From Chloroflexota bacterium (GTDB lineage: Bacteria > Chloroflexota > Dormibacteria > Aeolococcales > Aeolococcaceae): 64,000 nucleotides of DNA. A program made the translations under genes and the position numbers. Position 1 is the stretch's first letter. Each line of letters opens with the position of its first letter. Below are positions 47,791-55,357 of this stretch, in pieces. Under the pieces are notes generated by a model, which was given only the letters and a program-made list of their open reading frames with translations, was not told the origin of the DNA and ran no database searches. Location: positions 59,690 to 123,689 of the forward strand of contig VBIQ01000012.1 of assembly GCA_005880985.1 (NCBI GenBank). Reading direction: 5' to 3'.

Positions 47791-47796
47791 TATGCT
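47791..47796 (+). promoter_or_regulatory. -10 (TATGCT) of the displaced tRNA-Thr 5' half
   Basis: TATGCT ends 11 nt before the first base of the tRNA fragment. It is likely to be the host's original tRNA-Thr promoter. It differs from TAAACT at the right-hand copy. Confidence 0.45.
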
Positions 47797-47798
47797 CT

Positions 47799-47848
47799 CC
47801 GGGCGAGGCCGGCGTAGCTCAGCGGTAGAGCCACTGTTTTGTAAACAG
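47799..47848 (+). repeat. Left attachment repeat (50 bp)
   Basis: These 50 bp are identical to 63930-63979. The repeat covers nine bases of tRNA leader and the first 41 bases of tRNA-Thr, ending in the palindromic anticodon arm (CTGTTT, three bases, AAACAG). Sequence then diverges. A second shared block of 19 bp (CCGAATTCCCGCCGAGTTC) lies 23 bp upstream at 47757-47775. Confidence 0.85.
47808..47848 (+). pseudogene. Truncated tRNA-Thr (5' half)
   Basis: The first 41 bases match tRNA-Thr at 63939 exactly through the 5' strand of the anticodon stem, the TGT anticodon and four bases of the 3' stem. The sequence then changes to unrelated DNA (CGAGAAGG), so no cloverleaf can form. It is the leftover of the host gene after island integration. 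Confidence 0.85.
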
Positions 47849-48002
47849 CGAGAAGGGCCTGCCGAATTCACCTTCATCGTACCGCATCGAGTCTCCGCGT
47901 GCGCAAGCCCACTGTCCTTGCTCGCGTGCGTGCACCATGTTCGTCTAGGTCATTTCGACTGCGGTCACTTCAAACCGCATGCCGAACCTGTCTTCATACC
48001 CG

Positions 48003-48143
48003 TTACGTGGCCCGGTGCCGCGCTCTCATGATCAGAAGAAGCACTCCAATCACGAAGACCACCCATGCAGACACCGCGAATGGGATGAGATGGCCGACCG
48101 TTAGAGCTACCGCCGCGCCAAGCGCGACAACGCTCGCTCTCAC
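48003..48143 (-). CDS. Small membrane protein (46 aa)
   Basis: A 46-residue frame starting at GTG 48143, too short for ordinary gene calling. It is almost wholly hydrophobic: SVVALGAAVALTVGHLIPF, then WVVFVIGVLLLIM, ending RARHRAT. A stop lies shortly upstream in frame. The Gly-His pair after the first helix and the hydrophobic-then-Arg ending also occur in the neighbouring small proteins at 48217-48444 and 48678-48971, so the three may be related. Function unknown. Confidence 0.4.
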   Translation of the reverse strand: MRASVVALGAAVALTVGHLIPFAVSAWVVFVIGVLLLIMRARHRAT

Positions 48144-48216
48144 GACCCAACGGATCTAGGTCAGGTCCATTCTGATAGCCAACGTACTCAGTCGGCGTAG
48201 CCAACAGAAACTGCAC

Positions 48217-48444
48217 CTAGTCTTGACTGTCTGGGTCAAAGGGTCCACGTCTGGAGTGTGGTGTTGTCTCACCGGGCCTGCGGTACTGAAGGGCACTGAC
48301 GAGCAGCCACCCGATGGCGCTGCCGACGTAGACGCCTGGGTCGAGCCGGTGGCCGAGTGCAGCTGCTACTCCACCGATCAACGCCATCGCCAAGCACCCT
48401 TGCAGCAGTCTCCAAGACATGTACCGAATGAGAGTGCCGGACAT
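48217..48444 (-). CDS. Small two-helix membrane protein (75 aa)
   Basis: A 75-residue protein with a good ribosome-binding site (GGAAGGG seven bases before ATG 48444). Helix 1 is LLQGCLAMALIGGVAAALGH and helix 2 is VYVGSAIGWLLVSALQ, followed by an Arg/Pro-rich hydrophilic tail ending in DPDSQD. Function is unknown. It lies 73 bp before the 46-residue membrane protein gene on the same strand. Confidence 0.55.
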   Translation of the reverse strand: MSGTLIRYMSWRLLQGCLAMALIGGVAAALGHRLDPGVYVGSAIGWLLVSALQYRRPGETTPHSRRGPFDPDSQD

Positions 48445-48677
48445 CCATTCCCTTCCTTAAGCCCGGAGGTGCTCACCGAATTCAACCCTTATTGAGCCAC
48501 GGCGCCGAGAACACGCGCAAGCCATGGACTCGACGCCGGACGTCTGGCGACTTACGCTCCTCATTGCCCGGCAGGCGCCGCCGCTGGGCCTCAAGGGTTC
48601 ATGGGTCGTGCCAAGTCAGTGATATGGACACGGCGTCCATCCGCAAGATTGGTCCTTGCCAACTGTCTCCTAGGTGT

Positions 48678-48971
48678 ATGGAGGGTCGTCCGCGGACTTC
48701 GGCTCGGTCTGAGAATCGAGGCGGAAGTCACTGGATACGGGAAGCGGGACGTGCCCTGGGCCTCGCGTGTCTCTGTGGCGGCTCGTTCATGCTCGCAGGC
48801 CACTATGCGGCCCACAAACCAGTCGCGGATGTTTGGCCTGGGGCAGCTTCCGGGGCCGGGACGTGGTTCATTGTGAGTCTCTTGTTGTGGAGATTCGCAC
48901 CATGGGTGCGGGGATCTGTAGGGCGGTGGCTCGGAGAGGCAGTGAGGCGGTTCATAACGGGTCCGAACTGA
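48678..48971 (+). CDS. Small two-helix membrane protein (97 aa)
   Basis: About 97 residues from ATG 48678; the frame is open to 48492, but the extra part is Arg-rich and unconvincing. Helices are ALGLACLCGGSFMLAGHY and SGAGTWFIVSLLLWRFAPW, with a basic C-terminal amphipathic helix (GRWLGEAVRRF). The layout, including Gly-His after helix 1 and Ser-Leu-Leu near the end of helix 2, resembles the 75-residue protein on the other strand. Confidence 0.45.
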   Translation: MEGRPRTSARSENRGGSHWIREAGRALGLACLCGGSFMLAGHYAAHKPVADVWPGAASGAGTWFIVSLLLWRFAPWVRGSVGRWLGEAVRRFITGPN

Positions 48972-49052
48972 CCCGGGGCACTGCGAACCTCCGTCGCGCT
49001 CGAGTGGACATGTGTCCTCAAGCTGCGCCGCTCCCGGTACGGGACCGCCCCT

Positions 49053-49082
49053 CAGGCCAGGGTGCGTGAAGCACCCTTGAGC
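49053..49082 (+). repeat. 30-bp repeat with internal hairpin, copy 1
   Basis: This segment matches 50423-50452 with two mismatches. It contains GGGTGC and GCACCC arms around GTGAA (49060-49076). Both copies end in CACCCTTGAGC. A weaker relative may be present at 50824-50852. Confidence 0.55.
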
Positions 49083-49088
49083 CACCCT

Positions 49089-49271
49089 TCAGACCACTTC
49101 CGCCGCTGGCGCCGCCGCCAAGAAGGCGACATCGACTCCTCGAGCCGACCAAACGAGCGCCCAGATGGCAACGACCTCCCCGCCTTCTTCAACTAAGGGG
49201 CGAAGCCCTGCCTTCGCGAGACGATCGAGCCATTCCGACAGGACGAGCGCCTCATCATGGGTCGGGCGCAC
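49089..49271 (-). CDS. Small hypothetical protein (60 aa)
   Basis: A 60-residue frame from GTG 49271 with a stop just upstream. The sequence reads as a real small protein: an acidic helix (TKDEALVLSEWLDRL-like) followed by a beta-like EEGGEVVAIWALVWSA segment and an Ala-rich end. I recognise no family. No Shine-Dalgarno or clear promoter is visible. Confidence 0.35.
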   Translation of the reverse strand: MRPTHDEALVLSEWLDRLAKAGLRPLVEEGGEVVAIWALVWSARGVDVAFLAAAPAAEVV

Positions 49272-49370
49272 CCGGCCGATCGTTCCACCGCGTCACAAGG
49301 CTGTAGCGCCATTCCAAGATGAGCTTCACTCGCTCGTGCGGTCTCTCAGAGACATATCCGCGAGATGAGA

Positions 49371-50159
49371 TCAGCGTGCAGTGGCCATGGCGACTGTCGG
49401 CGTGCTGGATGCAGTCGTAGACGTTGCGGGTGAGACCGTCGGAAAGGTGGTGGCCGGTGATGGGCTCGGGGACGGCGAGCCCTTGCACACCCTGGGGTCA
49501 CACTCGATCGTCGTTGAAGGCGACCGTGAACCGACCGCCATGACACCATTCCAAGCCGCGATCACCTCCCACGTCCCCTCGTGTAGGTAGACGCGCGGGT
49601 AATCCTCTCGCCCGCTCACCCCAAAGGGTGCCAGGACCGTGACTACGCTGCTCTGCGACGCTGGCACAACGAGGCGCGGGTTTGAACAGTTCGGGAAGAA
49701 GGGACCCAGCAATGCATTGTATGCCGGGGTAGTGTCGTTGAAATATCCATGGATCATGACACTCAGCCGGCATTCGGCCCCGGTCGGGGAGGAGGAAGGG
49801 GGGTAGCGAGTCGACACCCAGCATGTCATCGCGGACCGGTTCGTCACATTCACCGTCACCTTGACGACCTCGCCAGGCCGGTAAGTTCTGCGGTCCGTGG
49901 TGGCGGCGTAGGTGAGGCTGCCGAGCGAACACTGACTCGCGATCACGGTGACGGTAGCGCTTGCACTGGGGGTGGCGGACGACAACGCAGTCGCGGTCGG
50001 TGATGCGTCGGGAGACATCGAGGGTGAGGGCGCACTGGCCGCGCTCCCCACAAGCTGAGGCGTTGAACGGCCATGCATCGTTCGGGCAGCGGCGAGGCCG
50101 ATTGCCGCGACGAGAGCCAGACCAACTGCTACGGTGACCTCCTTCCGCCTTGGCTTCAT
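49371..50159 (-). CDS. Membrane-anchored secreted protein with BsuPI-like beta domain
   Basis: A 262-residue protein with a Lys/Arg-rich start and one N-terminal helix (VTVAVGLALVAAIGLAAA). A Ser/Pro/Thr linker follows, then a beta domain in residues 75-225 with TYRPGEVVKVTVNVTNRSAMTCWV (adjoining blocks), a pattern seen in intracellular-protease-inhibitor/BsuPI-type domains. The C-terminal 40 residues are again Ser/Thr/Pro-rich. Probably surface exposed; ligand unknown. Confidence 0.6.
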   Translation of the reverse strand: MKPRRKEVTVAVGLALVAAIGLAAARTMHGRSTPQLVGSAASAPSPSMSPDASPTATALSSATPSASATVTVIASQCSLGSLTYAATTDRRTYRPGEVVKVTVNVTNRSAMTCWVSTRYPPSSSPTGAECRLSVMIHGYFNDTTPAYNALLGPFFPNCSNPRLVVPASQSSVVTVLAPFGVSGREDYPRVYLHEGTWEVIAAWNGVMAVGSRSPSTTIECDPRVCKGSPSPSPSPATTFPTVSPATSTTASSTPTVAMATAR

Positions 50160-50491
50160 GACGTGCTGGGCGCCCTCCGATCGGCCGTCCGCGCCTGCCG
50201 GAGCGTCTGCAGGCCCCCTGGAAGTAGGCCATCACCGCGTCGAGCATGGGCGGGGCCCTCAAACGCGCGCATTCGTTGCGCCCGCCAGCTTCTCGGTGAG
50301 GTCGCGCGCGGCGAGGGTGACCCGAGGTGTGGGAAATCGAAGAGGTCGCCCATGTCGAGGAGAAGGATGTCACCTTGCAGGGCTCAGTGCACGGCGACGA
50401 GTCCGGCTATGCAACCGTCAACCAGGCCAGGGTGCGTCAATCACCCTTGAGCGAGCCGCCACGCGCCAGGCGCGCTGAGTACGCTGGCAGG
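50160..50491. other. Gap of about 330 bp with a repeat copy, no firm gene
   Basis: Several overlapping open frames cross this region, but none has a domain. The second 30-bp repeat lies at 50423-50452. An in-frame extension of the next gene back to GTG 50327 would translate through the repeat and cannot be excluded, because its first 30 residues look protein-like. Confidence 0.3.
50423..50452 (+). repeat. 30-bp repeat, copy 2
   Basis: Two mismatches to 49053-49082, both in the loop-side bases of the hairpin (GTCAATCACCC in place of GTGAAGCACCC), so the stem is weaker here. Confidence 0.55.
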
Positions 50492-50770
50492 TTGGCCCCG
50501 ACCCGCCTAGACATCCATGCCCGCCGGATGGCGCTGGTCGGCAAGAAACACGCCGGCTGGCTTCCGGACGGCACGGCAGCACCGCTGCCGAAGCCCGTGT
50601 CCGAGGTGGTTGTTGACTTCGTGATCGAAGGCGACGACCAGGGCGCGATGCTCTACTGGACCGGACGCGATGGATCGCGTTGGAATTACTGGCGTGAATC
50701 CGTGCGAGGGGCCATCGAGCGGGCTGAGTTCTCGTGGGGAATCAGTCCCGACGAATGGGAGTCCACGTAG
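50492..50770 (+). CDS. Hypothetical protein (92 aa)
   Basis: About 92 residues from TTG 50492, which follows TACGCT by 6 nt in the leaderless style of this genome. ATG 50528 or a much earlier GTG 50327 are alternatives. The core VSEVVVDFVIEGDDQGAMLYW then SRWNYWRESVRGAIERAEFSWGI (two blocks) looks like a small alpha/beta domain rich in aromatics. I recognise no family. Confidence 0.4.
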   Translation: MAPTRLDIHARRMALVGKKHAGWLPDGTAAPLPKPVSEVVVDFVIEGDDQGAMLYWTGRDGSRWNYWRESVRGAIERAEFSWGISPDEWEST

Positions 50771-50902
50771 GTCAACACGTGGTCGGCGCCGGGTGTGCCA
50801 GAGCAGGGAAGGCGACCGCCACACAGGCCAGCATGCGCCACTCACGCCTCACAATTGTTGCCACGCAGGACCTGCCTACCATGCCTTCTGCGGGCGTACG
50901 CC

Positions 50903-51313
50903 TCAGGGGGCGTCTGCCGGCGTCGTTGCTGTGATAAACGCACCAGAGGAGTAATCGAGCACGACGCGAACAGTTGTGTTCGGCGGCGGACAAGGATGCT
51001 GTACGGGCGACACTTGCGGGGGCGGCGACATTAGCCCAGGGCCGCATGAGCCTTGGAAGGTGCCGCGAAAGATGACCGCCCACACGGCGCGGTTTGGATC
51101 GGGGACGGCCGTCCCGGCGTGACGGCCCAACTCGCTGCGAGGCCCTAACTCGCTGAAGTGCCCCGACGCCGCGGAAATCAAGGCGACCGGGGTGCTCGAC
51201 ATAGGCTGGGCCTGCTTGTGCGCGGCCGCCACCGCCTGCTGTTCGCTCAAACCGCTGCCACACGCAGTTACGAGCCATGCGAGCGCTGTTGCAGCCAAAA
51301 CGATGCGTGCCAC
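50903..51313 (-). CDS. Small lipoprotein with VWAV-GTF-LDY domain
   Basis: A 136-residue lipoprotein from GTG 51313 (lipobox VTAC near residue 18). The mature part carries DPNRAVWAVIFRGTF, a Cys-containing loop, PCPPPNTTVRVVLDYSSGAF and a short tail. The same order (VWAVALAGTF, Cys loop, CSPPATSAAVFLDYVTGEW) ends the kelch lipoprotein at 58248-59756, so the two share a module. TACACT lies 9 nt before the GTG. Function unknown. Confidence 0.6.
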   Translation of the reverse strand: MARIVLAATALAWLVTACGSGLSEQQAVAAAHKQAQPMSSTPVALISAASGHFSELGPRSELGRHAGTAVPDPNRAVWAVIFRGTFQGSCGPGLMSPPPQVSPVQHPCPPPNTTVRVVLDYSSGAFITATTPADAP

Positions 51314-51618
51314 GGCTTGCCAAGTGTACTTCAGGGATCTTCGTTCAAGTGCTCTCGGACAGCGCCGACAATGCGGCGGCTCGGAGTGAGGTCGCCACCC
51401 CTCCGCAAGGCCTGGGTGGTCGCGGTCCCGCGGGCACCGCAAAGCAGAGTTCCAAGCGCAAGGCCAGAGAGCACCGCGTCGCGCCTCATGGCATCCAGTG
51501 CCACATGAGTACCCGGCACGAGGCTATGGCGGCGACAGGACTGGCGGGCCGGCCTCGGAACGGCAGATTGGTCGGCTATCGGAGTTTCGCAAAGGCTGGA
51601 ACACGGCTGACGGACAGC
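51314..51618. other. Gap of 305 bp, no gene supported
   Basis: Apart from the TACACT box near its left edge I see no coding or structural signal in this stretch. Longer open frames here are in-frame extensions or shadows of the flanking lipoprotein genes. Confidence 0.3.
51323..51328 (-). promoter_or_regulatory. Putative -10 (TACACT) for the small lipoprotein
   Basis: TACACT on the minus strand ends 9 nt before GTG 51313, leaving at most a two- or three-base leader. Confidence 0.4.
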
Positions 51619-52410
51619 TCACGCATACCGCTGCGCGAAGTCGTAGAGTACGGCGGCGCACAACTCATGATCGTCGGCTGGCAGGGTGCAGGTCTCTTCC
51701 AAGCCCGTCTCCGCTCCGGGCGACGACGAGGGTGGGTGATGACTGATCAGACCATTCGCTGGATATGCGCCACCGGAAGGCGCTCCATCCCCAGCGACAC
51801 CGGGCGGGTCCTCGAAGGCGGCGGTGTTGGCGGACGGGTAGCTGACCTGCTCCTGGCGAGGCCGCGCGTGGGGGCAGGGGCCCTGGGTGGCTGCGTCCGC
51901 TTGGTCGATGAGCAGCGGGCAGATCAGTTGGTACAGGCACCCGCGACAGGCACTGCTCTCGTAGGCGGTTATGGCCTGCCGCCCGTCGGCGATGTAGGGC
52001 TGAGGCATCTCGCCGAACGTCGGGGTCGCCGTTCCCGGGGGCACGACGCTCAGTCCTCCGGCGCCATTTGCTCCGTACGACGCAGCACAGTGCCAACCTT
52101 TCGGTCCGACGACGGTGAAGATACCCGCCCGGTCGGCGTAAGCGGCAAGCTGGCCAGCCAACGATGAGGGAACCTTTGCGGCGACTTGGGACGGCGGTTT
52201 GCTTGGCGTGCTGGGGACGCCGAAGCTGGTTGGGCACTCGACATCCGAGAGGGTTGCCGTCGCGACTGGTGGCGACGCCGCCGTCGCCGTGGAGATCGAT
52301 GTGGAGCTGTGGGTTGCTGCTGTGCGGTCACCTGTCGGACCGCCGCCGCAGGCCATGATCAGCAATGTCAGCAGCCCAACCACCTTCCACTTCGCGTTCA
52401 TCGTCGCCAT
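51619..52410 (-). CDS. Lipoprotein of unknown family (263 aa)
   Basis: Lipobox LIMAC near residue 20 is followed by a Thr/Ser linker. The mature domain has VVGPKGWHCAASYGANG near residue 98, a CRGCLYQLICPL double-Cys segment near 153, then FEDPPGVAGDGAPSGGAYPANG near 200 and ETCTLPADDHELCAAVL at the end. The paired cysteines suggest disulfides outside the cell. It follows the DUF4232 lipoprotein gene by 6 bp. Its 5' end has a broken duplicate at 53770-53979. ATG 52401 is an alternative start. Confidence 0.65.
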   Translation of the reverse strand: MATMNAKWKVVGLLTLLIMACGGGPTGDRTAATHSSTSISTATAASPPVATATLSDVECPTSFGVPSTPSKPPSQVAAKVPSSLAGQLAAYADRAGIFTVVGPKGWHCAASYGANGAGGLSVVPPGTATPTFGEMPQPYIADGRQAITAYESSACRGCLYQLICPLLIDQADAATQGPCPHARPRQEQVSYPSANTAAFEDPPGVAGDGAPSGGAYPANGLISHHPPSSSPGAETGLEETCTLPADDHELCAAVLYDFAQRYA

Positions 52411-52416
52411 CGCAAA

Positions 52417-53064
52417 TCAGGGCTGCGAGATGGTCGCCACGTAGCTGGGCTCGACAGGGGACAGGTGGACTGTTGATCCCGGATCGCCTGGACCACAGTA
52501 GTCCATGGGGACGTTGCCAGTGATCGAGAGTTGCAGCGAAGAGTAGTCATCGGGCGGAACTACCCGAACCATCGTCGCATTCATCAGTTCGCCAGCATCA
52601 CAGCGATACTTGTTCAGAGTCACATACGCCGTGCTTCGTGGCGCAACGTCGACCTGGGAAGGGACCGATGATGTCACGACCTGATCGCCTGTTCGCGAGT
52701 AGCGAAGCGGTAGAGCGCGTCCCCTGCTGTCCGTGAGCATGATCTCAGGATATCCGAACATGTAGCAGCCCTGGGCTGAGGAGGCGTTGGTCAGCGTGAG
52801 CGACAGGGTATGCTGTCCCGTCGGCTCGCTGATTCGACCGCCCCAACCGAGCTTAAGGTGCGATGCCGAGCAGCGGGTTGCAAAGTGGGTTGGTGCGAAT
52901 GTCGACGCGGGGTTGGACGTGGACAAGGAGGAGGGCGTGAGCGTGGTCGTGTCGGCGCTGCCGATGCCTGGGGTCGCATGGAAGCTGCCGGTCGTAGCCT
53001 GATGCGCGGACCCGCACGCCGACAGGGCAAGTGTTCCAGCAAGCGCTAAGAGGGGCGCGCGCAT
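52417..53064 (-). CDS. DUF4232-type lipoprotein
   Basis: About 215 residues from ATG 53064 (ATG 53079 also possible), lipobox LSAC near residue 17. After a Ser/Thr linker comes a domain matching DUF4232: CSASHLKLGWGGR, then HTLSLTLTNASSAQGCYMFGYPEI (two blocks) and LTDSRGRALPLRYSR, with conserved cysteines. The family is common on actinobacterial cell surfaces and has no known activity. It is probably in one transcript with the 263-residue lipoprotein gene downstream. Confidence 0.7.
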   Translation of the reverse strand: MRAPLLALAGTLALSACGSAHQATTGSFHATPGIGSADTTTLTPSSLSTSNPASTFAPTHFATRCSASHLKLGWGGRISEPTGQHTLSLTLTNASSAQGCYMFGYPEIMLTDSRGRALPLRYSRTGDQVVTSSVPSQVDVAPRSTAYVTLNKYRCDAGELMNATMVRVVPPDDYSSLQLSITGNVPMDYCGPGDPGSTVHLSPVEPSYVATISQP

Positions 53065-53125
53065 AGGCCTGCTTAACATCTGAGGGGGCCCGGTCGGTTG
53101 GCGCGAGAGCGAGAGGGCCAACGCT

Positions 53126-53740
53126 TCACAAATAGCGCACGTTGGCAATGATCTGGTCCATCAAGCTAAGGTTCGTGTCACGAGTGCTCGTGCTGAGGGT
53201 CAAGAACTGCAGCTCGTAGCATGTGGCATGGTGTAAGCCATTCGCGATCACCTTGCCGCCGCCGTCCGCATCCTCCACGTAGACGGTCACCGCATCTCCA
53301 CCTTCCTGACCCGAGTGGTGCGCCACCACCTGGCCTCCCCGAGTGTTTGCCGTGGCGCAGTCAGACGCGCGTCCTGGTTCCGGACTGATCGTTAGCCAGA
53401 TGCCATGAGCACTCATTAGAACAGGCGTGTCGACGTTGTCGGTGGAGAAGTACGCATGGTTGGGGAGGCCACTCCTATTCAGAATCGCATACCAGGTGGA
53501 TGGGTACGTGAATGCATACCCATACTGAGCGTTGGTATATGCCGTCCATTGTCCCGATTGAGGCGCGGTCGGGCTTGGACTCAGGGTTGCAAGAGGTGAT
53601 GGTGAAAGCGTAGCCCGGCTGCGGCTTAGACTACCGGCAGTTTGCATCGCATTCGAGCCAACCCCACTCCGGGTGCCGCCACAGGCCGTCATTGCAACGA
53701 CAATCAGTACGAAAAGGCAGAGACGAGGCGGAGGCGTCAT
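53126..53740 (-). CDS. Lipoprotein with PsbP-like domain
   Basis: A 204-residue lipoprotein from ATG 53740 (lipobox MTAC near residue 19). After a Ser/Pro linker, YTNAQYGYAFTYPSTWYAI near residue 68 is the start of a PsbP/DUF1795-like fold, and the C-terminus reads DQIIANVRYL, matching the usual final strand of such domains. The extracellular ligand is unknown. Its promoter region has replaced the body of a duplicated lipoprotein gene. Confidence 0.62.
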   Translation of the reverse strand: MTPPPRLCLFVLIVVAMTACGGTRSGVGSNAMQTAGSLSRSRATLSPSPLATLSPSPTAPQSGQWTAYTNAQYGYAFTYPSTWYAILNRSGLPNHAYFSTDNVDTPVLMSAHGIWLTISPEPGRASDCATANTRGGQVVAHHSGQEGGDAVTVYVEDADGGGKVIANGLHHATCYELQFLTLSTSTRDTNLSLMDQIIANVRYL

Positions 53741-53769
53741 CCTGGCTGGCCCGGGTACCCGTGCACGAC

Positions 53770-53979
53770 GGCTTGCTTGGCGTGCTGCGGACACCGAAGC
53801 TGGTTGGGCACTCGACATCCGAAAGAGTTACCAGTCGCGACTGGTGACCGCGCTGCAATCGCTATGGGGATCGAGGTAGCGCCGGAGGTTCCCCGTGTAC
53901 GCTCAACTGTGACGCCACCGCCGCAGGCCACCAGTAGCAATGGCAGCAGGCCAAGCGCCTCCCACTTGGTGCTCGTCAT
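53770..53979 (-). pseudogene. Broken 5' copy of the 263-aa lipoprotein gene
   Basis: The first 50 codons from ATG 53979 (TKWEALGLLPLLLVACGGG) match the N-terminus of the lipoprotein at 51619-52410, including the lipobox and the linker ending in SPVAT. A frameshift then moves the match to another frame (LSDVECPTSFGVRSTPSKPS). Similarity stops near 53770, where the PsbP-like gene takes over. At DNA level a run of about 50 bp is almost identical to 52200-52250. This is a partial duplication, not a working gene. Confidence 0.65.
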
Positions 53980-54034
53980 CCCCCTCGCTCGAGGATACAG
54001 GCGTCGTGCCCGACGCTCCCTAACGCGGACAAGG

Positions 54035-54053
54035 CTAGGCCGTTACCGCCTAG
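54035..54053. terminator. Small hairpin downstream of the YCF48-like gene
   Basis: CTAGGC and GCCTAG form a six-pair stem around a seven-base loop. It lies 50 bp after the stop of the minus-strand gene at 54104. No T tract follows. Confidence 0.3.
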
Positions 54054-54103
54054 ATCATTGAGCCAGACATGGCGGTGCCCCGGTGACGATACGAACGCAA
54101 TAT

Positions 54104-55315
54104 TCATGTCGGTTGAAAGCGCACCGGCTGCCACTGATGTCCGCCATCGAACGTCATGAGTAGCGTTCCAACCCCGGTATGCGTCTCGATGACGACGCCC
54201 TGAGCAGCACTCGTGAAGCCCAGCTCAGCCTCCGTGGTGCCGTTGGCGGGGGCGCCGCGGTATACGGTGGTCCAGCTCGTACCGCCATCATACGTGGCGA
54301 GGAGTCCGTCCGTCCCGTCGTCGGCGTACCCGCCAGCGATGACGGCGCCTGGTCGCGGGCTTCCCACGACACCACCGAACGCCTGCGGGAGCTCTCGTGC
54401 CGCGCGGCGGAAGCTGGCTCCGCCGTTGCTTGAGAAGTACGCATGCACGGTCTCCGGCCCGCTCGTCCAGGTGCCCTCGTGACACACGGCGACGAGGCTG
54501 GTAGGGGTCGAGGCGGCGAGCACCGCACTGCCGCCTGCCGAGGCGCACGGAGGTTGCCAGGTGAGCCAGTGACCGTGGGCGAGCCGAGCGCCCCCGATCA
54601 CCGTGCGGTCTACCTCCGTTAGCCAGCCGGTACTGCCCTGGAGAACGAGCTGCGCGGAAGGGACCGGTCCTGCGCCGACCGGAATAGTGACCGGTGACAG
54701 GTCCCAGGAATCTGCGCCGACGGGGCTGCTCTCGATCCGAACCTTCGCCGACGCATCGAAGAGGACAGCGTGCACTACTCCCGCCGCAGCCTCGAGGGCC
54801 ACCACGAACGGTGGCGAGGCCGCGCCGGGCAGCGTTGGACGCTGCCAATGCGCGCCGCCGTCGTGAGTCGCCCAGAGCTCCGGATCGAAGACCCACCCGT
54901 CGTTGACGTCGGCGAAGCGAACCATGCGGACCCCGGCCGGCCTCCCCGTGTAGAACTGCGTCGGTGGAGGTGGGATGCTGACCCAGGTGCGGCCTACGTC
55001 CCGGGTTCGTAGCAAGGAGATGCATGAGGTGGCCCCGCACGGCGCCGTCCCCAGCACCCAGCCTACCTGCGGCGACACGAACGTCACTGAGGCGGGCGAA
55101 AACCCTTGCGGCACGGGGCCGATGGGCAGGACGGGCGGAGCTGGAACGTAAGGCGTGGCTACTGGGGAAGGGGACGGCTGGGATATGCCTTTCGGGCTCT
55201 CCGTCGCGTTCGATGGGTGAACGCTCCGAACCGCGGTCGGGGAGCCCCCGGTGCATCCCGCTAGCGCCCACCCGAGCAGGATGACCGCGGCTCCTATCGT
55301 CGACCGCGCCGTCAT
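54104..55315 (-). CDS. YCF48/BNR-like beta-propeller lipoprotein
   Basis: A 403-residue lipoprotein from ATG 55315 (lipobox LAGC near residue 21). After a Pro/Ser linker the chain is a series of propeller blades with TRDVGRTWVSIP, THDGGAHWQRP, SSNGGASFRRA, TYDGGTSWTTV and TFDGGHQWQPV turns and short hydrophobic strands between them. It is built like the backbone lipoprotein at 19723-21090. The open frame extends further upstream, but that part has no signal peptide. A palindrome overlaps its likely -10. Confidence 0.7.
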   Translation of the reverse strand: MTARSTIGAAVILLGWALAGCTGGSPTAVRSVHPSNATESPKGISQPSPSPVATPYVPAPPVLPIGPVPQGFSPASVTFVSPQVGWVLGTAPCGATSCISLLRTRDVGRTWVSIPPPPTQFYTGRPAGVRMVRFADVNDGWVFDPELWATHDGGAHWQRPTLPGAASPPFVVALEAAAGVVHAVLFDASAKVRIESSPVGADSWDLSPVTIPVGAGPVPSAQLVLQGSTGWLTEVDRTVIGGARLAHGHWLTWQPPCASAGGSAVLAASTPTSLVAVCHEGTWTSGPETVHAYFSSNGGASFRRAARELPQAFGGVVGSPRPGAVIAGGYADDGTDGLLATYDGGTSWTTVYRGAPANGTTEAELGFTSAAQGVVIETHTGVGTLLMTFDGGHQWQPVRFQPT

Positions 55316-55342
55316 TAGCCGGAACTCCCGAACTGTTGCAGA

Positions 55343-55357
55343 ACAGCGTAACGCTGT
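55343..55357 (-). promoter_or_regulatory. 15-bp palindrome over a putative -10
   Basis: ACAGCGT-A-ACGCTGT is a perfect palindrome. On the minus strand it contains TACGCT, a -10-like hexamer about 30 nt before ATG 55315. It may be an operator. Confidence 0.35.

Noticed and set aside
47808..47848. Intact tRNA-Thr at the left end
   Set aside because: The 3' strand of the anticodon stem is incomplete and no T arm or acceptor strand follows.
47792..48031. Plus-strand frame running out of the tRNA fragment
   Set aside because: It begins inside the tRNA promoter and has no protein-like features.
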